Shown: piece by piece, positions 44,498 through 53,032 of the stretch
How the letters are laid out: the number at the start of each line of letters is the position of its first letter
How positions within the stretch are numbered: position 1 is the first letter of the stretch
Origin: Candidatus Aerophobetes bacterium Ae_b3b
GTDB taxonomy: Bacteria > Aerophobota > Aerophobia > Aerophobales > AE-B3A
Assembly: GCA_005223085.1 (NCBI GenBank)
Contig: NJBP01000007.1
Location: 1 to 59,081 of the forward strand
Reading direction: 5' to 3'
DNA: 59,081 nt
The notes under the pieces: model-generated
Told to the model about the DNA's origin: nothing
Database searches by the model: none
What the model saw: the letters and a program-made list of their open reading frames with translations, nothing else
Made by a program: the position numbers and the translations under genes

Positions 44498-47167
44498 CTA
44501 ATCTGCTTTTTTGGTGTTCCGGTTCTCCTCCAGCTTTGCCTGAGCAGCGGCTAGCCTAGCAATAGGAATTCTATAAGGCGAACAACTCACATAATCCATA
44601 CCCACACCGTAACAGAATTTGACCGAGGAAGGCTCCCCTCCATGCTCACCACAGATACCTACTTCCAAATCGGGGTTAGTTTTTCGTCCTCTTTGCGTCC
44701 CCATCTCCACCAGTTGTCCCACTCCGGTCTGATCCAATACCTGAAAGGGATCATCGCGCAGAATCTTCTTTTTTATGTATGCAGGAAGAAATTTACCCTC
44801 TGCATCATCCCGGCTTAAACCAAAGGTAGTCTGAGTTAAATCATTGGTGCCAAAGGAAAAAAAATCTGCTTCTTGAGCAATCTTATCAGCACAGAGGCAA
44901 GCACGAGGTAGTTCGATCATCGTACCAATCTTATACTTAAAATCGACCCCCTTTTCTCTTTCCACTTCTTTAATCACCTCGATAGTCTGCCGACGAAGGA
45001 TGCTCAACTCCCTCTCATGGACAACCAGGGGAATCATAATCTCTGGATAGACTTTCCTTCCCTCAAGGAGCAGCTCCGCGGCTGCCTCAAAGACTGCTCT
45101 GGTCTGCATATTATAAACTTCCGGAAAAGTAATGCCTAAACGGCAACCACGATGACCCAACATAGGGTTCATCTCTCGAAGACCGGTCACTCGTTGTAGA
45201 AGCTCTCTTTTTTCCTCAATCTTTTTCTTATCCGAGTTTTGGAACTCCAGTTTGTTTATCTCCAACAGAAGATCCTCATAGTTAGGTAAAAACTCATGCA
45301 GAGGGGGATCGAGCAGGCGAATAATAACTGGCAAACCTTCCATTTCTATTAAGATTCCTTTGAAATCCTCTTTCTGCATGGGTTCCAATTTTTCCAGTTC
45401 TTTTTCTCGTTCTTCTTTATCTTCAGCCAAGATCATTCTTTGAACGAAGGGGAGTCTATCCTCTCCAAAGAACATATGCTCAGTTCGGCAAAGTCCGATT
45501 CCTTCAGCTCCTAATTCACGTGCCTTTTTCGCATCTTTTGGAGTATCTGCATTGGCTCTGACCCCAAGGGTCCTAATCTCATCGGCCCATTCCATAAGTT
45601 TTTTAAACTCATCGCTTGGCTCTGGTTCCAGCGTGGGCACCTCACCCTTTATTACCCTCCCCGTGGTACCATCCAGGGTAATAAAGTCTCCCTCTTTGAA
45701 GACAAGCCCATTTACAGTAAACATGCCTTTCTTTTCTTCCACTTTTATGGCTTCACATCCTGCTACACAGCACTTACCCATACCTCTAGCTACTACAGCC
45801 GCATGGCTGGTCATTCCTCCTCTCGCCGTCAAAATCCCCTGAGCAACAGCCATTCCATGAATATCATCGGGAGAAGTTTCCTTACGAACCAGAATAACCT
45901 TTTCACCATCTTGAGTTATTTCAACTGCCCTATCAGCAGTAAAAACTATTGTTCCGGCGGCTGCGCCTGGAGAGGCAGGGAGCCCTTCAGCCAATACTTC
46001 GAGCTCTGCATCTGGGTCAATCCTCGGGTGAAGCAACTGCTCCAATTGACTGGCTTCAATTCCCATTAGTGCCTCTTCTTTATCGATCAGTCCCTCCTCG
46101 ACCATATCACAGGCTATCTTTACCGCTGCTTGGATGGTTCTCTTTCCGGTTCTGGTTTGCAGAAGATAAAGCTTTCCTTTTTCTATGGTAAATTCAAAAT
46201 CCTGCACATCCTTATAATGTCGTTCCAGTCTCTGAGTGATTTCTACAAGCTCATCGAAAATCCGAGGCATATCTTCCTTTAGATTTGAAAGGGGTAGGGG
46301 TGTCCTTATTCCGGCAACAACATCTTCCCCTTGAGCATTGAGCAGATATTCTCCATAAATCTTTTTCTCACCGGTAGCCGGGTCTCTGGTAAAGCCGACT
46401 CCGGTACCCGAATCGTTCCCCATATTTCCGAATACCATAATCTGAACATTAACCGCTGTTCCCCAGTGCTCAGGAATTTTGTTGATTTTGCGGTAGTTAA
46501 TAGCTCTTTTAGTATTCCAGGAGGCAAAAACGGCATCTTTAGCCATATCCAGCTGCTTAAAAGGATCCTGAGGAAACTCAGTCCTTTTCTCCTTTTCTAT
46601 CAACTTTTTAAACTCTTCTACTAGCTCCTTAAGATTCTCTGCGGTTAGATCAATATCCTCCTTAACCTGATGGCTCTTTTTTTTCTCCTCCAATAATTCC
46701 TCAAATTTTTCTCCTTCTATCCCTAAAACCACGCTTCCAAACATCTGAATAAGCCTTCTGTAGACATCGTAGGCAAAACGTGGATTGCCAGTTTGCTCCA
46801 GCAGGCCCTTTATCGTGTCATCATTCAGGCCTAAATTGAGCACCGTATCCATCATTCCCGGCATGGATATCCTTGCCCCTGAGCGAACCGAAACCAATAG
46901 AGGATTATGGGCATCACCGAATCTTTTATGACTCACTTTCTCGATCTTATTTAAATTCTCCCTTATCGCAGCCTCCAGGTTTTCTGGATAACGGTGGTTT
47001 TGGGTGTAGTATGTGCATACCTCGGTACTAATGGTAAAACCAGGAGGAACTCGGATGCCTAAATTGGCCATTTCAGCAAGATTTGCTCCTTTTCCTCCCA
47101 GGATATTTCGCATCTTTGTTGATCCATCGCCCCTATTTTGCGCAAAAAAATATACATACCCCCCCAT
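44498..47167 (-). CDS. ppdK: Pyruvate, phosphate dikinase
   Basis: PpdK interconverts pyruvate + ATP + Pi with PEP + AMP + PPi; in anaerobes it often serves glycolysis with PPi or gluconeogenesis. The 889-residue enzyme has the N-terminal nucleotide-binding domain (GGKGANLAEMANLGIRVPPG), the phosphohistidine motif GGMTSHAAVVARGMGK (about 455-470) and the C-terminal PEP barrel with GTNDLTQTTFG and the catalytic ICGEHGG. ATG 47167 has GAGG six bases upstream; a TTG five codons earlier is less likely. It has its own promoter. Confidence 0.97.
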   Translation of the reverse strand: MGGYVYFFAQNRGDGSTKMRNILGGKGANLAEMANLGIRVPPGFTISTEVCTYYTQNHRYPENLEAAIRENLNKIEKVSHKRFGDAHNPLLVSVRSGARISMPGMMDTVLNLGLNDDTIKGLLEQTGNPRFAYDVYRRLIQMFGSVVLGIEGEKFEELLEEKKKSHQVKEDIDLTAENLKELVEEFKKLIEKEKRTEFPQDPFKQLDMAKDAVFASWNTKRAINYRKINKIPEHWGTAVNVQIMVFGNMGNDSGTGVGFTRDPATGEKKIYGEYLLNAQGEDVVAGIRTPLPLSNLKEDMPRIFDELVEITQRLERHYKDVQDFEFTIEKGKLYLLQTRTGKRTIQAAVKIACDMVEEGLIDKEEALMGIEASQLEQLLHPRIDPDAELEVLAEGLPASPGAAAGTIVFTADRAVEITQDGEKVILVRKETSPDDIHGMAVAQGILTARGGMTSHAAVVARGMGKCCVAGCEAIKVEEKKGMFTVNGLVFKEGDFITLDGTTGRVIKGEVPTLEPEPSDEFKKLMEWADEIRTLGVRANADTPKDAKKARELGAEGIGLCRTEHMFFGEDRLPFVQRMILAEDKEEREKELEKLEPMQKEDFKGILIEMEGLPVIIRLLDPPLHEFLPNYEDLLLEINKLEFQNSDKKKIEEKRELLQRVTGLREMNPMLGHRGCRLGITFPEVYNMQTRAVFEAAAELLLEGRKVYPEIMIPLVVHERELSILRRQTIEVIKEVEREKGVDFKYKIGTMIELPRACLCADKIAQEADFFSFGTNDLTQTTFGLSRDDAEGKFLPAYIKKKILRDDPFQVLDQTGVGQLVEMGTQRGRKTNPDLEVGICGEHGGEPSSVKFCYGVGMDYVSCSPYRIPIARLAAAQAKLEENRNTKKAD

Positions 47168-47249
47168 TTTTTTCCTCTTCAACCTTTCTTTTTTACTTTC
47201 TTATCTTATTTTTATGTTTTTATCAACCCCTTTTTAAAAGGTTAGGTTT

Positions 47250-47277
47250 ATTATAATAAACTATTCGTCCCTGTCAA
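47250..47277 (-). promoter_or_regulatory. Near-consensus sigma-70 promoter for ppdK
   Basis: On the minus strand TTGACA (47272-47277) and TATAAT (47250-47255) are 16 nt apart, upstream of ppdK with a leader of about 75 nt. Both hexamers match the consensus exactly. The remaining gap back to hflC (47282-47381) has short direct repeats (AGTAGTCAG) and a loose inverted repeat CAGGGA...TCCCTG, possibly the end of the hflC transcript. Confidence 0.8.
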
Positions 47278-47381
47278 GTGCCTCGAGAAAACCGAAGTTG
47301 AAAAATCAGAAATCAGGGATTATTACTCAGTTTCAGTGATTAGCACAAGTCCCTGACTACTAATTACTGACTACTGATCAC

Positions 47382-48323
47382 TTACTTTTTAGGAGAAATA
47401 CTCTTTAGATACTTGTAAAAGTCGCTGTCGGAGGTTAAAAGTAGCCAGGTCTGTTCATTTAGTGTTCCTTTGTAGGTATCCAGGGTCTTCAAGAAAGAAT
47501 AGAATTCAGGGTCTTTACTGTAAGCCCCAGCATAAATCTTGGTAGCCTCAGCATCAGCTTTACCCGTAATCTCTTGCGCCCTTCGGTAAGCCTCCGAGGT
47601 GATCCTTTGCAGCTCCTTTTCCCTCCTACCCTCAATCTCGGCTTTTTTACCTTGACCTTCGGAGCGATATTGTTCAGCCACCCTTTTTCTCTCAGCAATC
47701 ATTCTGGCATAGACCCCTTGTCTTACCCGCTCCACATAGTTGAGCCTCTTAATCCTCACATCCGCCAGTTCTATTCCGAATCCAGGAACGAGCCGAGAGG
47801 CCTCCTCTAGAATCGACCGACTTATCTCTTCCCGACCATACTTCACTTCACCTATCTCCTCTTCAATCTCTAGACTCACCTCTGTCTCGACAAACTCTCT
47901 CTCTGAATTTCTCACCAGCTCATAGAGAAGGTGGCTGGTGATTTGATTTCTGGTGGCAGAATCGATGACATCATCGAGCCTGCCAAGAGCCGTCCTTTCA
48001 TTTCCTACTGTCTGGAGAAACTTAAGGGGATCAATAATTCTCCAACGGGCGGTGGTATCAACCCAGATATATCTTTTATCTTTAGTGGGAACCTGAGTAG
48101 GAAGACCATCCCAGGCCAAAAGGCGCTTCTCGAAATAGTTTACCTTCTGGATAAAAGGCTTCTTGAGGTGAAGGCCAGCTTTGGTTATGGGTTTTCCAAT
48201 GGGCTCACCAAACTGGGTAATGATTACCTGTTGGGTCTGGTCTACCGTATACAAGGTGCCACCCAGAATAATCAAACCTATGATAATCACCACTAATACA
48301 GGAACCAATCTTGTGAGTCTCAT
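47382..48323 (-). CDS. hflC: HflC, FtsH protease modulator
   Basis: HflC pairs with HflK in a membrane-anchored SPFH complex that encloses the FtsH protease. The 313-residue protein has one N-terminal transmembrane helix (about 7-26), VDQTQQVIITQFGEPIGKPI, the SPFH domain with KRLLAWDGLPTQVPTKDKRY, and an Ala/Glu-rich coiled-coil containing ADAEATKIYAGAYSKDPEFY. The start overlaps the hflK stop by one base. FtsH itself is not in the window. Confidence 0.95.
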   Translation of the reverse strand: MRLTRLVPVLVVIIIGLIILGGTLYTVDQTQQVIITQFGEPIGKPITKAGLHLKKPFIQKVNYFEKRLLAWDGLPTQVPTKDKRYIWVDTTARWRIIDPLKFLQTVGNERTALGRLDDVIDSATRNQITSHLLYELVRNSEREFVETEVSLEIEEEIGEVKYGREEISRSILEEASRLVPGFGIELADVRIKRLNYVERVRQGVYARMIAERKRVAEQYRSEGQGKKAEIEGRREKELQRITSEAYRRAQEITGKADAEATKIYAGAYSKDPEFYSFLKTLDTYKGTLNEQTWLLLTSDSDFYKYLKSISPKK

Positions 48324-49294
48324 TACTCGCCTCCTTTTTCAGCAAGGGATAGTAGAGGAAGTATCCCCTTTTGGTCTACATCAATTATATAGGTTCTTCC
48401 TATCTTGGGTAGAATCTCTCCCAATGTTTCCAGATATAACCTTCTCTTGGTTACATCTTTAGCCATCTGGTATTCCTTCCAGACAGCCACGAACTTGTTA
48501 GCATCTCCCATGGCTCGATTGACTCTGTTTACCGCATATCCTTCTGCCTGGCTAATAGTCTTCTCTGCTTCTCCTTTTGCTTTGGGAATAACCTTATTAT
48601 AAGCCTCCCAGGCCTGATTGATAGTGGTCTCTCTATCCTGTTTTGCCACGTTGACCTCATTAAAGGAGTCTTTTACCGGATCAGGTGGGTTGACATCTTT
48701 TAACTTTACCGTGGTTACCTGAATTCCTACCTGGTAACTATCCAGAATTTGCTGAAGTTTTTCCTGTGTCTCTAATGCTACCTCTATTCGTCCTACCGTT
48801 AAAACCTCATCTACACTTCTGTCTCCCACTATCTGACGCATAGCCGACTCAGAGAGATCTCTCATCGTTTTCTGCACATCTCTCACCTTAAAAAGATATT
48901 CGATAGGGTCCTTAATTCTGTATTGAACGATCCACTCCACCACCGCTACATTTAGATCACCGGTTAACATCAAAGACTCTTCTTCAAAGCGCTCCGGCGC
49001 ATATATAGTTTCCACCCCGGCTCGCAAAGTCCTAAAGCCAAACTCCCCCTTAAAGATATGCTTTACCCTGACCTTGGTTACTGTTTCGGCAAAGGGAATT
49101 TTAAAATGAAGTCCCGGCTCAGTAGTCCTGACAAATCTGCCCCACCTCTTAATCACTCCCACTTGCTCCGGTCCTATTGTATAAAAGAGAGAGATCAAAA
49201 TAATTATCAAAACAATCCCTAAAATCCCCCAGCCAATCGTTTTCTTGGAAAGAGGCATAGGAAACTTAATCTCATCTCCTTCTTCATAAGCCAT
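48323..49294 (-). CDS. hflK: HflK, FtsH protease modulator
   Basis: The 323-residue partner of HflC. It has a short Gly-poor cytoplasmic N-terminus, one transmembrane helix (about 20-43), YTIGPEQVGVIKRWGRFVRT, GLHFKIPF, the SPFH domain, and the coiled-coil segment AEGYAVNRVNRAMGDANKF. It lacks the long Gly-rich N-terminal region of E. coli HflK. The ATG at 49294 has AAGGAGG-like text just upstream. It is first of a two-gene unit with a predicted promoter near 49480. Confidence 0.94.
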   Translation of the reverse strand: MAYEEGDEIKFPMPLSKKTIGWGILGIVLIIILISLFYTIGPEQVGVIKRWGRFVRTTEPGLHFKIPFAETVTKVRVKHIFKGEFGFRTLRAGVETIYAPERFEEESLMLTGDLNVAVVEWIVQYRIKDPIEYLFKVRDVQKTMRDLSESAMRQIVGDRSVDEVLTVGRIEVALETQEKLQQILDSYQVGIQVTTVKLKDVNPPDPVKDSFNEVNVAKQDRETTINQAWEAYNKVIPKAKGEAEKTISQAEGYAVNRVNRAMGDANKFVAVWKEYQMAKDVTKRRLYLETLGEILPKIGRTYIIDVDQKGILPLLSLAEKGGE

Positions 49295-49479
49295 TTTTTC
49301 CTCCTTAAATTATCTTCCTCTTTATTTGAAACTCTTTACCTTATCAACTCTAAAATAATCCCCTCCAGCTTTTCTTTATCTTTTCCCGTTGCAAGAGACC
49401 GAACCTCTTGTCCTGATGGCAGAATTAATTCTCCCGACACACCTCCTTTTTTAACTTAGTATGTCAAACTCCTATTATC

Positions 49480-49507
49480 AGTATATCAAACTCCCTATTA
49501 ATTGCAA
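49480..49507 (-). promoter_or_regulatory. Possible promoter and 18-19 nt direct repeat upstream of hflK
   Basis: On the minus strand TTGCAA (49502-49507) and TATACT (49480-49485) are 16 nt apart. The promoter lies within two near-identical direct repeats whose minus-strand core is GGAGTTTGAYATA (49460-49477 and 49482-49500). The repeat pair could be a regulator site. The leader of about 180 nt to hflK also holds a 34-codon open frame (49336-49440) that I do not accept as a gene. Confidence 0.45.
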
Positions 49508-49780
49508 GCAAAAAATTTGACTTGATCGTACTGGGGAAGTATTGGTATCCTGTGGATTTATACGCGTATCGAGGGACTTTCCCCGCAGGAGCCTTATATC
49601 AGCCACCTTAACGAGTCAGCTCTGCACGCTTTGAATTTAGGGGGAGCAGTGAGCGAAGCGAGCGTCGAGGGGGGATGTTTCCCCCCTCGAGATCCTCATG
49701 TCTTTCCCGAGACGAGAAGACGAGCAGAAACAATCCAAAGTCGATATACAGCGACGAAGGGGAAGAGTCCCGAGATTCTC
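49508..49780. other. Gene-free stretch with a strong G/C hairpin upstream of proA
   Basis: This 270-nt stretch has no convincing gene on either strand. It contains an 11-bp perfect hairpin, TCGAGGGGGGA - TGTT - TCCCCCCTCGA (49665-49690), preceded by GAGCGAAGCGAGCG, and smaller hairpins such as GTCTTTCCCGAGAC. A promoter-like pair TTGACT/TATTGG (49518 region, plus strand) precedes it. No T-run follows the hairpin, so a terminator is not obvious. It could be an unrecognised small RNA or a decayed repeat; I cannot match it to tmRNA, 6S RNA, RNase P RNA or a T-box. Confidence 0.4.
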
Positions 49781-49808
49781 TTGACTTTTACCAATGGTGG
49801 GGTAGAAT
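49781..49808 (+). promoter_or_regulatory. Sigma-70 promoter for the proA operon
   Basis: TTGACT (49781-49786) and TAGAAT (49803-49808) are 16 nt apart on the plus strand, about 85 nt upstream of proA. The leader contains a 7-bp inverted repeat AGTACTT/AAGTACT with a 27-nt loop. The operon downstream is tightly packed from proA to the alcohol dehydrogenase. Confidence 0.7.
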
Positions 49809-49894
49809 GGACTATTCGCAGGCAAGACCTCTGAGTACTTGGTGAGAGCAGTTTAAGTAGTCGAAAGTACTGAGATCATAGTAAGGAGCCGAAG

Positions 49895-51151
49895 ATGAGC
49901 CTCAAGGAAGATATTCTAGAGATAGCCAAACAGGCTAAATTTTCCAGTCAAAGATTAGCTAACCTGTCCTCAAAGATAAAGGATGAGGTCCTCTCAAGAA
50001 TGGCCGAGGCCATCGAAACCAATGCCAGAAGAATAAAAGAGGAAAACTGCAAAGATGTGGCCTCAGCCAGAGAAAAAGGATTATCTGGTGCCTTAATAGA
50101 CAGATTAACCTTAAACGATAAGAGGATCAGACAGATGGCCGATAGCCTAAGACAGATGGCTAGACTGGAGGATCCTATAGGAAAAGTGGATAAAATGTGG
50201 AGAAGGCCCAATGGACTTTTGATTGGTAAAGTAATCGTTCCCCTGGGAGTAATAGGCATTATTTATGAAGCACGGCCCAACGTCACGGTAGATGCTGCTG
50301 TACTCTGTCTAAAGGCGGGAAACGCTACCATCTTAAGAGGAGGATCTGAGGCCATCCATTCTAATATCTGTCTGGCCGATCTTTTGATAAAAGTAATAGA
50401 GGAGGCAGAACTTCCCGCAGGATCTATTCAATTAATAAGAACCACGGATAGAAATGCCGTAATGGAGATGTTAAAGCTGGATGAATATATCGACGTCATC
50501 ATTCCGCGAGGAGGAGAAAGCCTCATTCGTACAGTTACTGAAAACTCCACTATTCCGGTAATTAAACATTATAAAGGTGTGTGTCACACCTATGTAGATG
50601 AAGAGGCAGATTTAGACATGGCTGAGAAAATTGCCTTCAACGCTAAGGTTCAGCGACCAGGAGTTTGTAATGCTATGGAAACCCTTCTGGTAAATGAAAA
50701 GATTGCCGCTCAATTTCTACCAGGCATGATCAAAAAATTTCAAGGAGCAGGAGTGGAGGTTCGGGGAGATGAAAAGACCTGCAAAATAGCGGAAGGAATC
50801 AAGCCCGCTACTGAGGAGGACTGGCAGACTGAGTATCTCGATCTTATTCTCTCTGTTAAAGTGGTGAAAGGAATCGAGGCCGCTATCCATCATATCAATA
50901 GATATGGCTCCCATCACTCTGATGCTATCGTTACCGAAAATTTAAGAAAATCGAGGAAATTCTTGCAGGAGGTTGACTCAGCAGCCGTTTATGTGAACGC
51001 CTCCACCCGGTTTACTGACGGAGGTGAGTTTGGTCTGGGAGCGGAGATAGGAATTAGCACCCAGAAATTACATGCTCGAGGCCCAATGGGAGTATGCGAG
51101 CTGACTAGCAGCAAGTTTATTATATTAGGGGACGGACAGATAAGAGAATAG
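49895..51151 (+). CDS. proA: Gamma-glutamyl phosphate reductase
   Basis: ProA reduces glutamyl-5-phosphate to glutamate semialdehyde with NADPH in proline synthesis. The 418-residue aldehyde-dehydrogenase-superfamily enzyme shows VPLGVIGIIYEARPNVTVDA, LKAGNATILRGGSEAIHSN and the catalytic-cysteine segment VQRPGVCNAMETLLVN. It ends with FGLGAEIGISTQKLHARGPM and GVCELTSSKF. AAGGAG lies six bases before the ATG. ProB is not in the window. Confidence 0.96.
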   Translation: MSLKEDILEIAKQAKFSSQRLANLSSKIKDEVLSRMAEAIETNARRIKEENCKDVASAREKGLSGALIDRLTLNDKRIRQMADSLRQMARLEDPIGKVDKMWRRPNGLLIGKVIVPLGVIGIIYEARPNVTVDAAVLCLKAGNATILRGGSEAIHSNICLADLLIKVIEEAELPAGSIQLIRTTDRNAVMEMLKLDEYIDVIIPRGGESLIRTVTENSTIPVIKHYKGVCHTYVDEEADLDMAEKIAFNAKVQRPGVCNAMETLLVNEKIAAQFLPGMIKKFQGAGVEVRGDEKTCKIAEGIKPATEEDWQTEYLDLILSVKVVKGIEAAIHHINRYGSHHSDAIVTENLRKSRKFLQEVDSAAVYVNASTRFTDGGEFGLGAEIGISTQKLHARGPMGVCELTSSKFIILGDGQIRE

Positions 51152-51163
51152 AGACGTGGTAAG

Positions 51164-52255
51164 ATGAAAATTATTAAGATAGATCCTGACCATCCGGAAG
51201 AGAAGAAAATAGAGAAAGCCATTCAAATATTGAAAAAGGGTAAGATAGTAGCCTTTCCCACTGATACAGTCTATGGTCTCGGAGTTAGTGCTGAGAATGA
51301 GGCAGCCATAAAGAGACTCTACTGGGTGAAAAAAAGGCCATTAGATAAACCCATGACCTTGTTCTTAAGAAAAAAAGGAGGCTTCATACGGTTCGTCCAG
51401 GCTGTTCCGCTTTTTGCTCAAAGGTTGATAAATGAGTTCTGGCCCGGTCCCCTTACTTTAATCTTTAAGGCAAGCCAGGGCAGTCCTCCCAGTCTCATCA
51501 GCAAACAAGGAAAAATTGGACTAAGACTCTCGGCACATTCTATTCCCCGAACAATTATGGAAAAAGGAGAAATTCTGCTGGCGACCACCAGTGCTAATCT
51601 GTCTGGTGAATTCACCCCTTCTACTTCTGGGGATCTGGATAAAGCGTTATTAGAGGATATAGATCTTCTCATCGATGGAGGAGAGAGTCTACTAGGCGAG
51701 GAATCTACCATAGTAGATGTCACTCGGTTTCCTCCTCTTTTAATCAGGGAAGGGTGGTTACTCCCAGCCCAAATAGAGAAAGTATGGCAGGGAAAAGGAG
51801 ATGTTCTCTTTGTCTGCACAGGCAATACATGTCGAAGTCCTATGGCAGAGGGTCTATTAAAAAAGCTATGGCCTCAAAGAAAAAAAAATGAGATAAAAAT
51901 AGATTCGGCAGGAACAAGTGCCCTGCCCGGCTTGCCCTCAACTTCTTTAACCCAAAAAATAATGAAAGAAAAGGGAGTGGATATCTCTTACCATGAGAGT
52001 AAGCCTTTAAACCAAAAGATGGTGGAAGAGGCTGATTTAATCTTAGTAATGGAAAAGATGCATAAAAACAAAGTCCTGGATCTTTCCTCTTTAGCCGAAG
52101 GTAAGGTCTTCTTGCTTACAAAATTTGCTTTAGGAGTAGATGAAGAAATTCTTGATCCTATGGGGAGATCGGAAGAGAGTTATCGAGAATGCGCGAGGGA
52201 GATTGAAAAAAATATAGAAGGCGTGCTGGAAAAATTGATGGGCTGTGGCAAATGA
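51164..52255 (+). CDS. Fusion of L-threonylcarbamoyladenylate synthase (Sua5/YrdC) and low-MW phosphatase (YwlE-like)
   Basis: A 363-residue two-domain protein. Residues 1-205 are Sua5/YrdC, which makes threonylcarbamoyl-AMP for the t6A tRNA modification: [10 protein letters not shown] (31-40), KKRPLDKPM (56-64) and TTSANLSGE (141-149). Residues 213-360 are a low-molecular-weight phosphatase: P-loop CTGNTCRS (218-225) and general acid in [13 protein letters not shown] Thr at the fifth P-loop position (Thr222) is the feature known to favour phosphoarginine in Bacillus YwlE, where tyrosine phosphatases usually have a bulky aliphatic residue. In Bacillus the separate genes ywlC and ywlE are near neighbours. 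That this domain reverses McsB action is inference. It overlaps comEB by 4 nt. Confidence 0.88.
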   Translation: MKIIKIDPDHPEEKKIEKAIQILKKGKIVAFPTDTVYGLGVSAENEAAIKRLYWVKKRPLDKPMTLFLRKKGGFIRFVQAVPLFAQRLINEFWPGPLTLIFKASQGSPPSLISKQGKIGLRLSAHSIPRTIMEKGEILLATTSANLSGEFTPSTSGDLDKALLEDIDLLIDGGESLLGEESTIVDVTRFPPLLIREGWLLPAQIEKVWQGKGDVLFVCTGNTCRSPMAEGLLKKLWPQRKKNEIKIDSAGTSALPGLPSTSLTQKIMKEKGVDISYHESKPLNQKMVEEADLILVMEKMHKNKVLDLSSLAEGKVFLLTKFALGVDEEILDPMGRSEESYRECAREIEKNIEGVLEKLMGCGK

Positions 52256-52749
52256 AGGAAAAACGACCTTCCTGGGACGAATATTTTACGCAGATTACTC
52301 ATTTAGTAGCTACTCGTTCCACCTGCTTGAGGCGAAAGGTGGGAGCTTTATTGGTCAAGGAAAAGAGAATTCTTTCTACCGGGTACAATGGTGCCCCTCG
52401 TAATTTACCTCATTGCAGAGAAGCAGGATGTCTTCGTGGTAAACTAAATATCCCCTCCGGGGAAAGACAAGAGATCTGTCGGGGTCTGCATGCTGAACAA
52501 AACGCCATAATTCAAGCTGCTTTATACGGAATAAGTATCAAGAACTCAATCCTTTACTGCACACACCAACCCTGTATAACCTGCAGTAAGATGATAATAA
52601 ATGCAGGAATAAAAAGAATTATTTTCCAGGGTGAGTATCCTGATCCCCTGGCTCGCCAAATGCTTGAAGAAGCCGAAGTTGAACTAATCAAAATGGGAGA
52701 GGAAAATGCCGGAAGAGGCTCTGAAAAGAATAGAAAAAGCGGAAAGTGA
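52252..52749 (+). CDS. comEB: dCMP deaminase family protein (ComEB-like)
   Basis: A 165-residue zinc cytidine/deoxycytidylate deaminase, expected to make dUMP from dCMP. It has [20 protein letters not shown], the zinc ligands HAEQNAII (about 83-90) and [11 protein letters not shown], plus an internal Cys/His-bearing insert ([13 protein letters not shown]) typical of dCMP deaminases. The start overlaps the previous stop (ATGA). The last 44 nt overlap the start of ahaH out of frame. The competence-linked symbol is by family only. Confidence 0.88.
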   Translation: MKEKRPSWDEYFTQITHLVATRSTCLRRKVGALLVKEKRILSTGYNGAPRNLPHCREAGCLRGKLNIPSGERQEICRGLHAEQNAIIQAALYGISIKNSILYCTHQPCITCSKMIINAGIKRIIFQGEYPDPLARQMLEEAEVELIKMGEENAGRGSEKNRKSGK

Positions 52750-53032
52750 GGCAAAGAGAATACTGGAGGAAGGAAGAAAGAAAAAAGAAAAGATATTGGA
52801 ACAGGCTGGACAAAAAAGCGAAGAAACTCTCACCCAAGCCGAGAAAGAGGGAAAAAGAGAAGGAGAAAAAATAAAAGAGAAGCTACAAAAAGAAGCGGAG
52901 GAAGAAATAAAAAGAATCAGGGAAGAGTTTGAGAAGAAACGAAAAAATATTGAGAATCAGAGAAGGGAAAATCTAGCTCAGGTAATAGAACACATTGTCA
53001 AAAGGGCAAAGCAATGGCTCTCTATGAGATGA
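52706..53032 (+). CDS. ahaH: A/V-type ATP synthase subunit H (peripheral stalk)
   Basis: A 108-residue, almost wholly coiled-coil protein rich in Lys and Glu ([20 protein letters not shown] and onward), with a C-terminal [12 protein letters not shown]-like end. This matches the subunit H/G stalk family that pairs with subunit E. Low-complexity coiled coil alone would be weak evidence, but it is directly followed, with overlap, by subunit I, the usual ahaH-ntpI order. GAGAGG precedes the ATG. Confidence 0.75.
   Translation: MPEEALKRIEKAESEAKRILEEGRKKKEKILEQAGQKSEETLTQAEKEGKREGEKIKEKLQKEAEEEIKRIREEFEKKRKNIENQRRENLAQVIEHIVKRAKQWLSMR

Noticed and set aside
46306-46536. 76-codon open frame antiparallel-phase to ppdK on the same strand
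   Set aside because: It lies wholly inside the conserved ppdK reading frame, shows no family features, and is explained by ppdK codon usage.
49336-49440. 34-codon open frame upstream of hflK on the minus strand (SGELILPSGQEVRSL...)
   Set aside because: The only strong Shine-Dalgarno lies about one base from the GTG, too close to work, and no family is recognised; kept only as a note in the hflK promoter entry.
49665-49690. Intrinsic terminator
   Set aside because: The hairpin is strong but has no T-run on either strand, and it lies between divergent promoters where no transcript is expected to end.
49508-49780. tmRNA, 6S RNA, RNase P RNA or T-box leader
   Set aside because: None of the conserved cores of these RNAs could be found by eye, and proA is not preceded by a T-box-like specifier and terminator.
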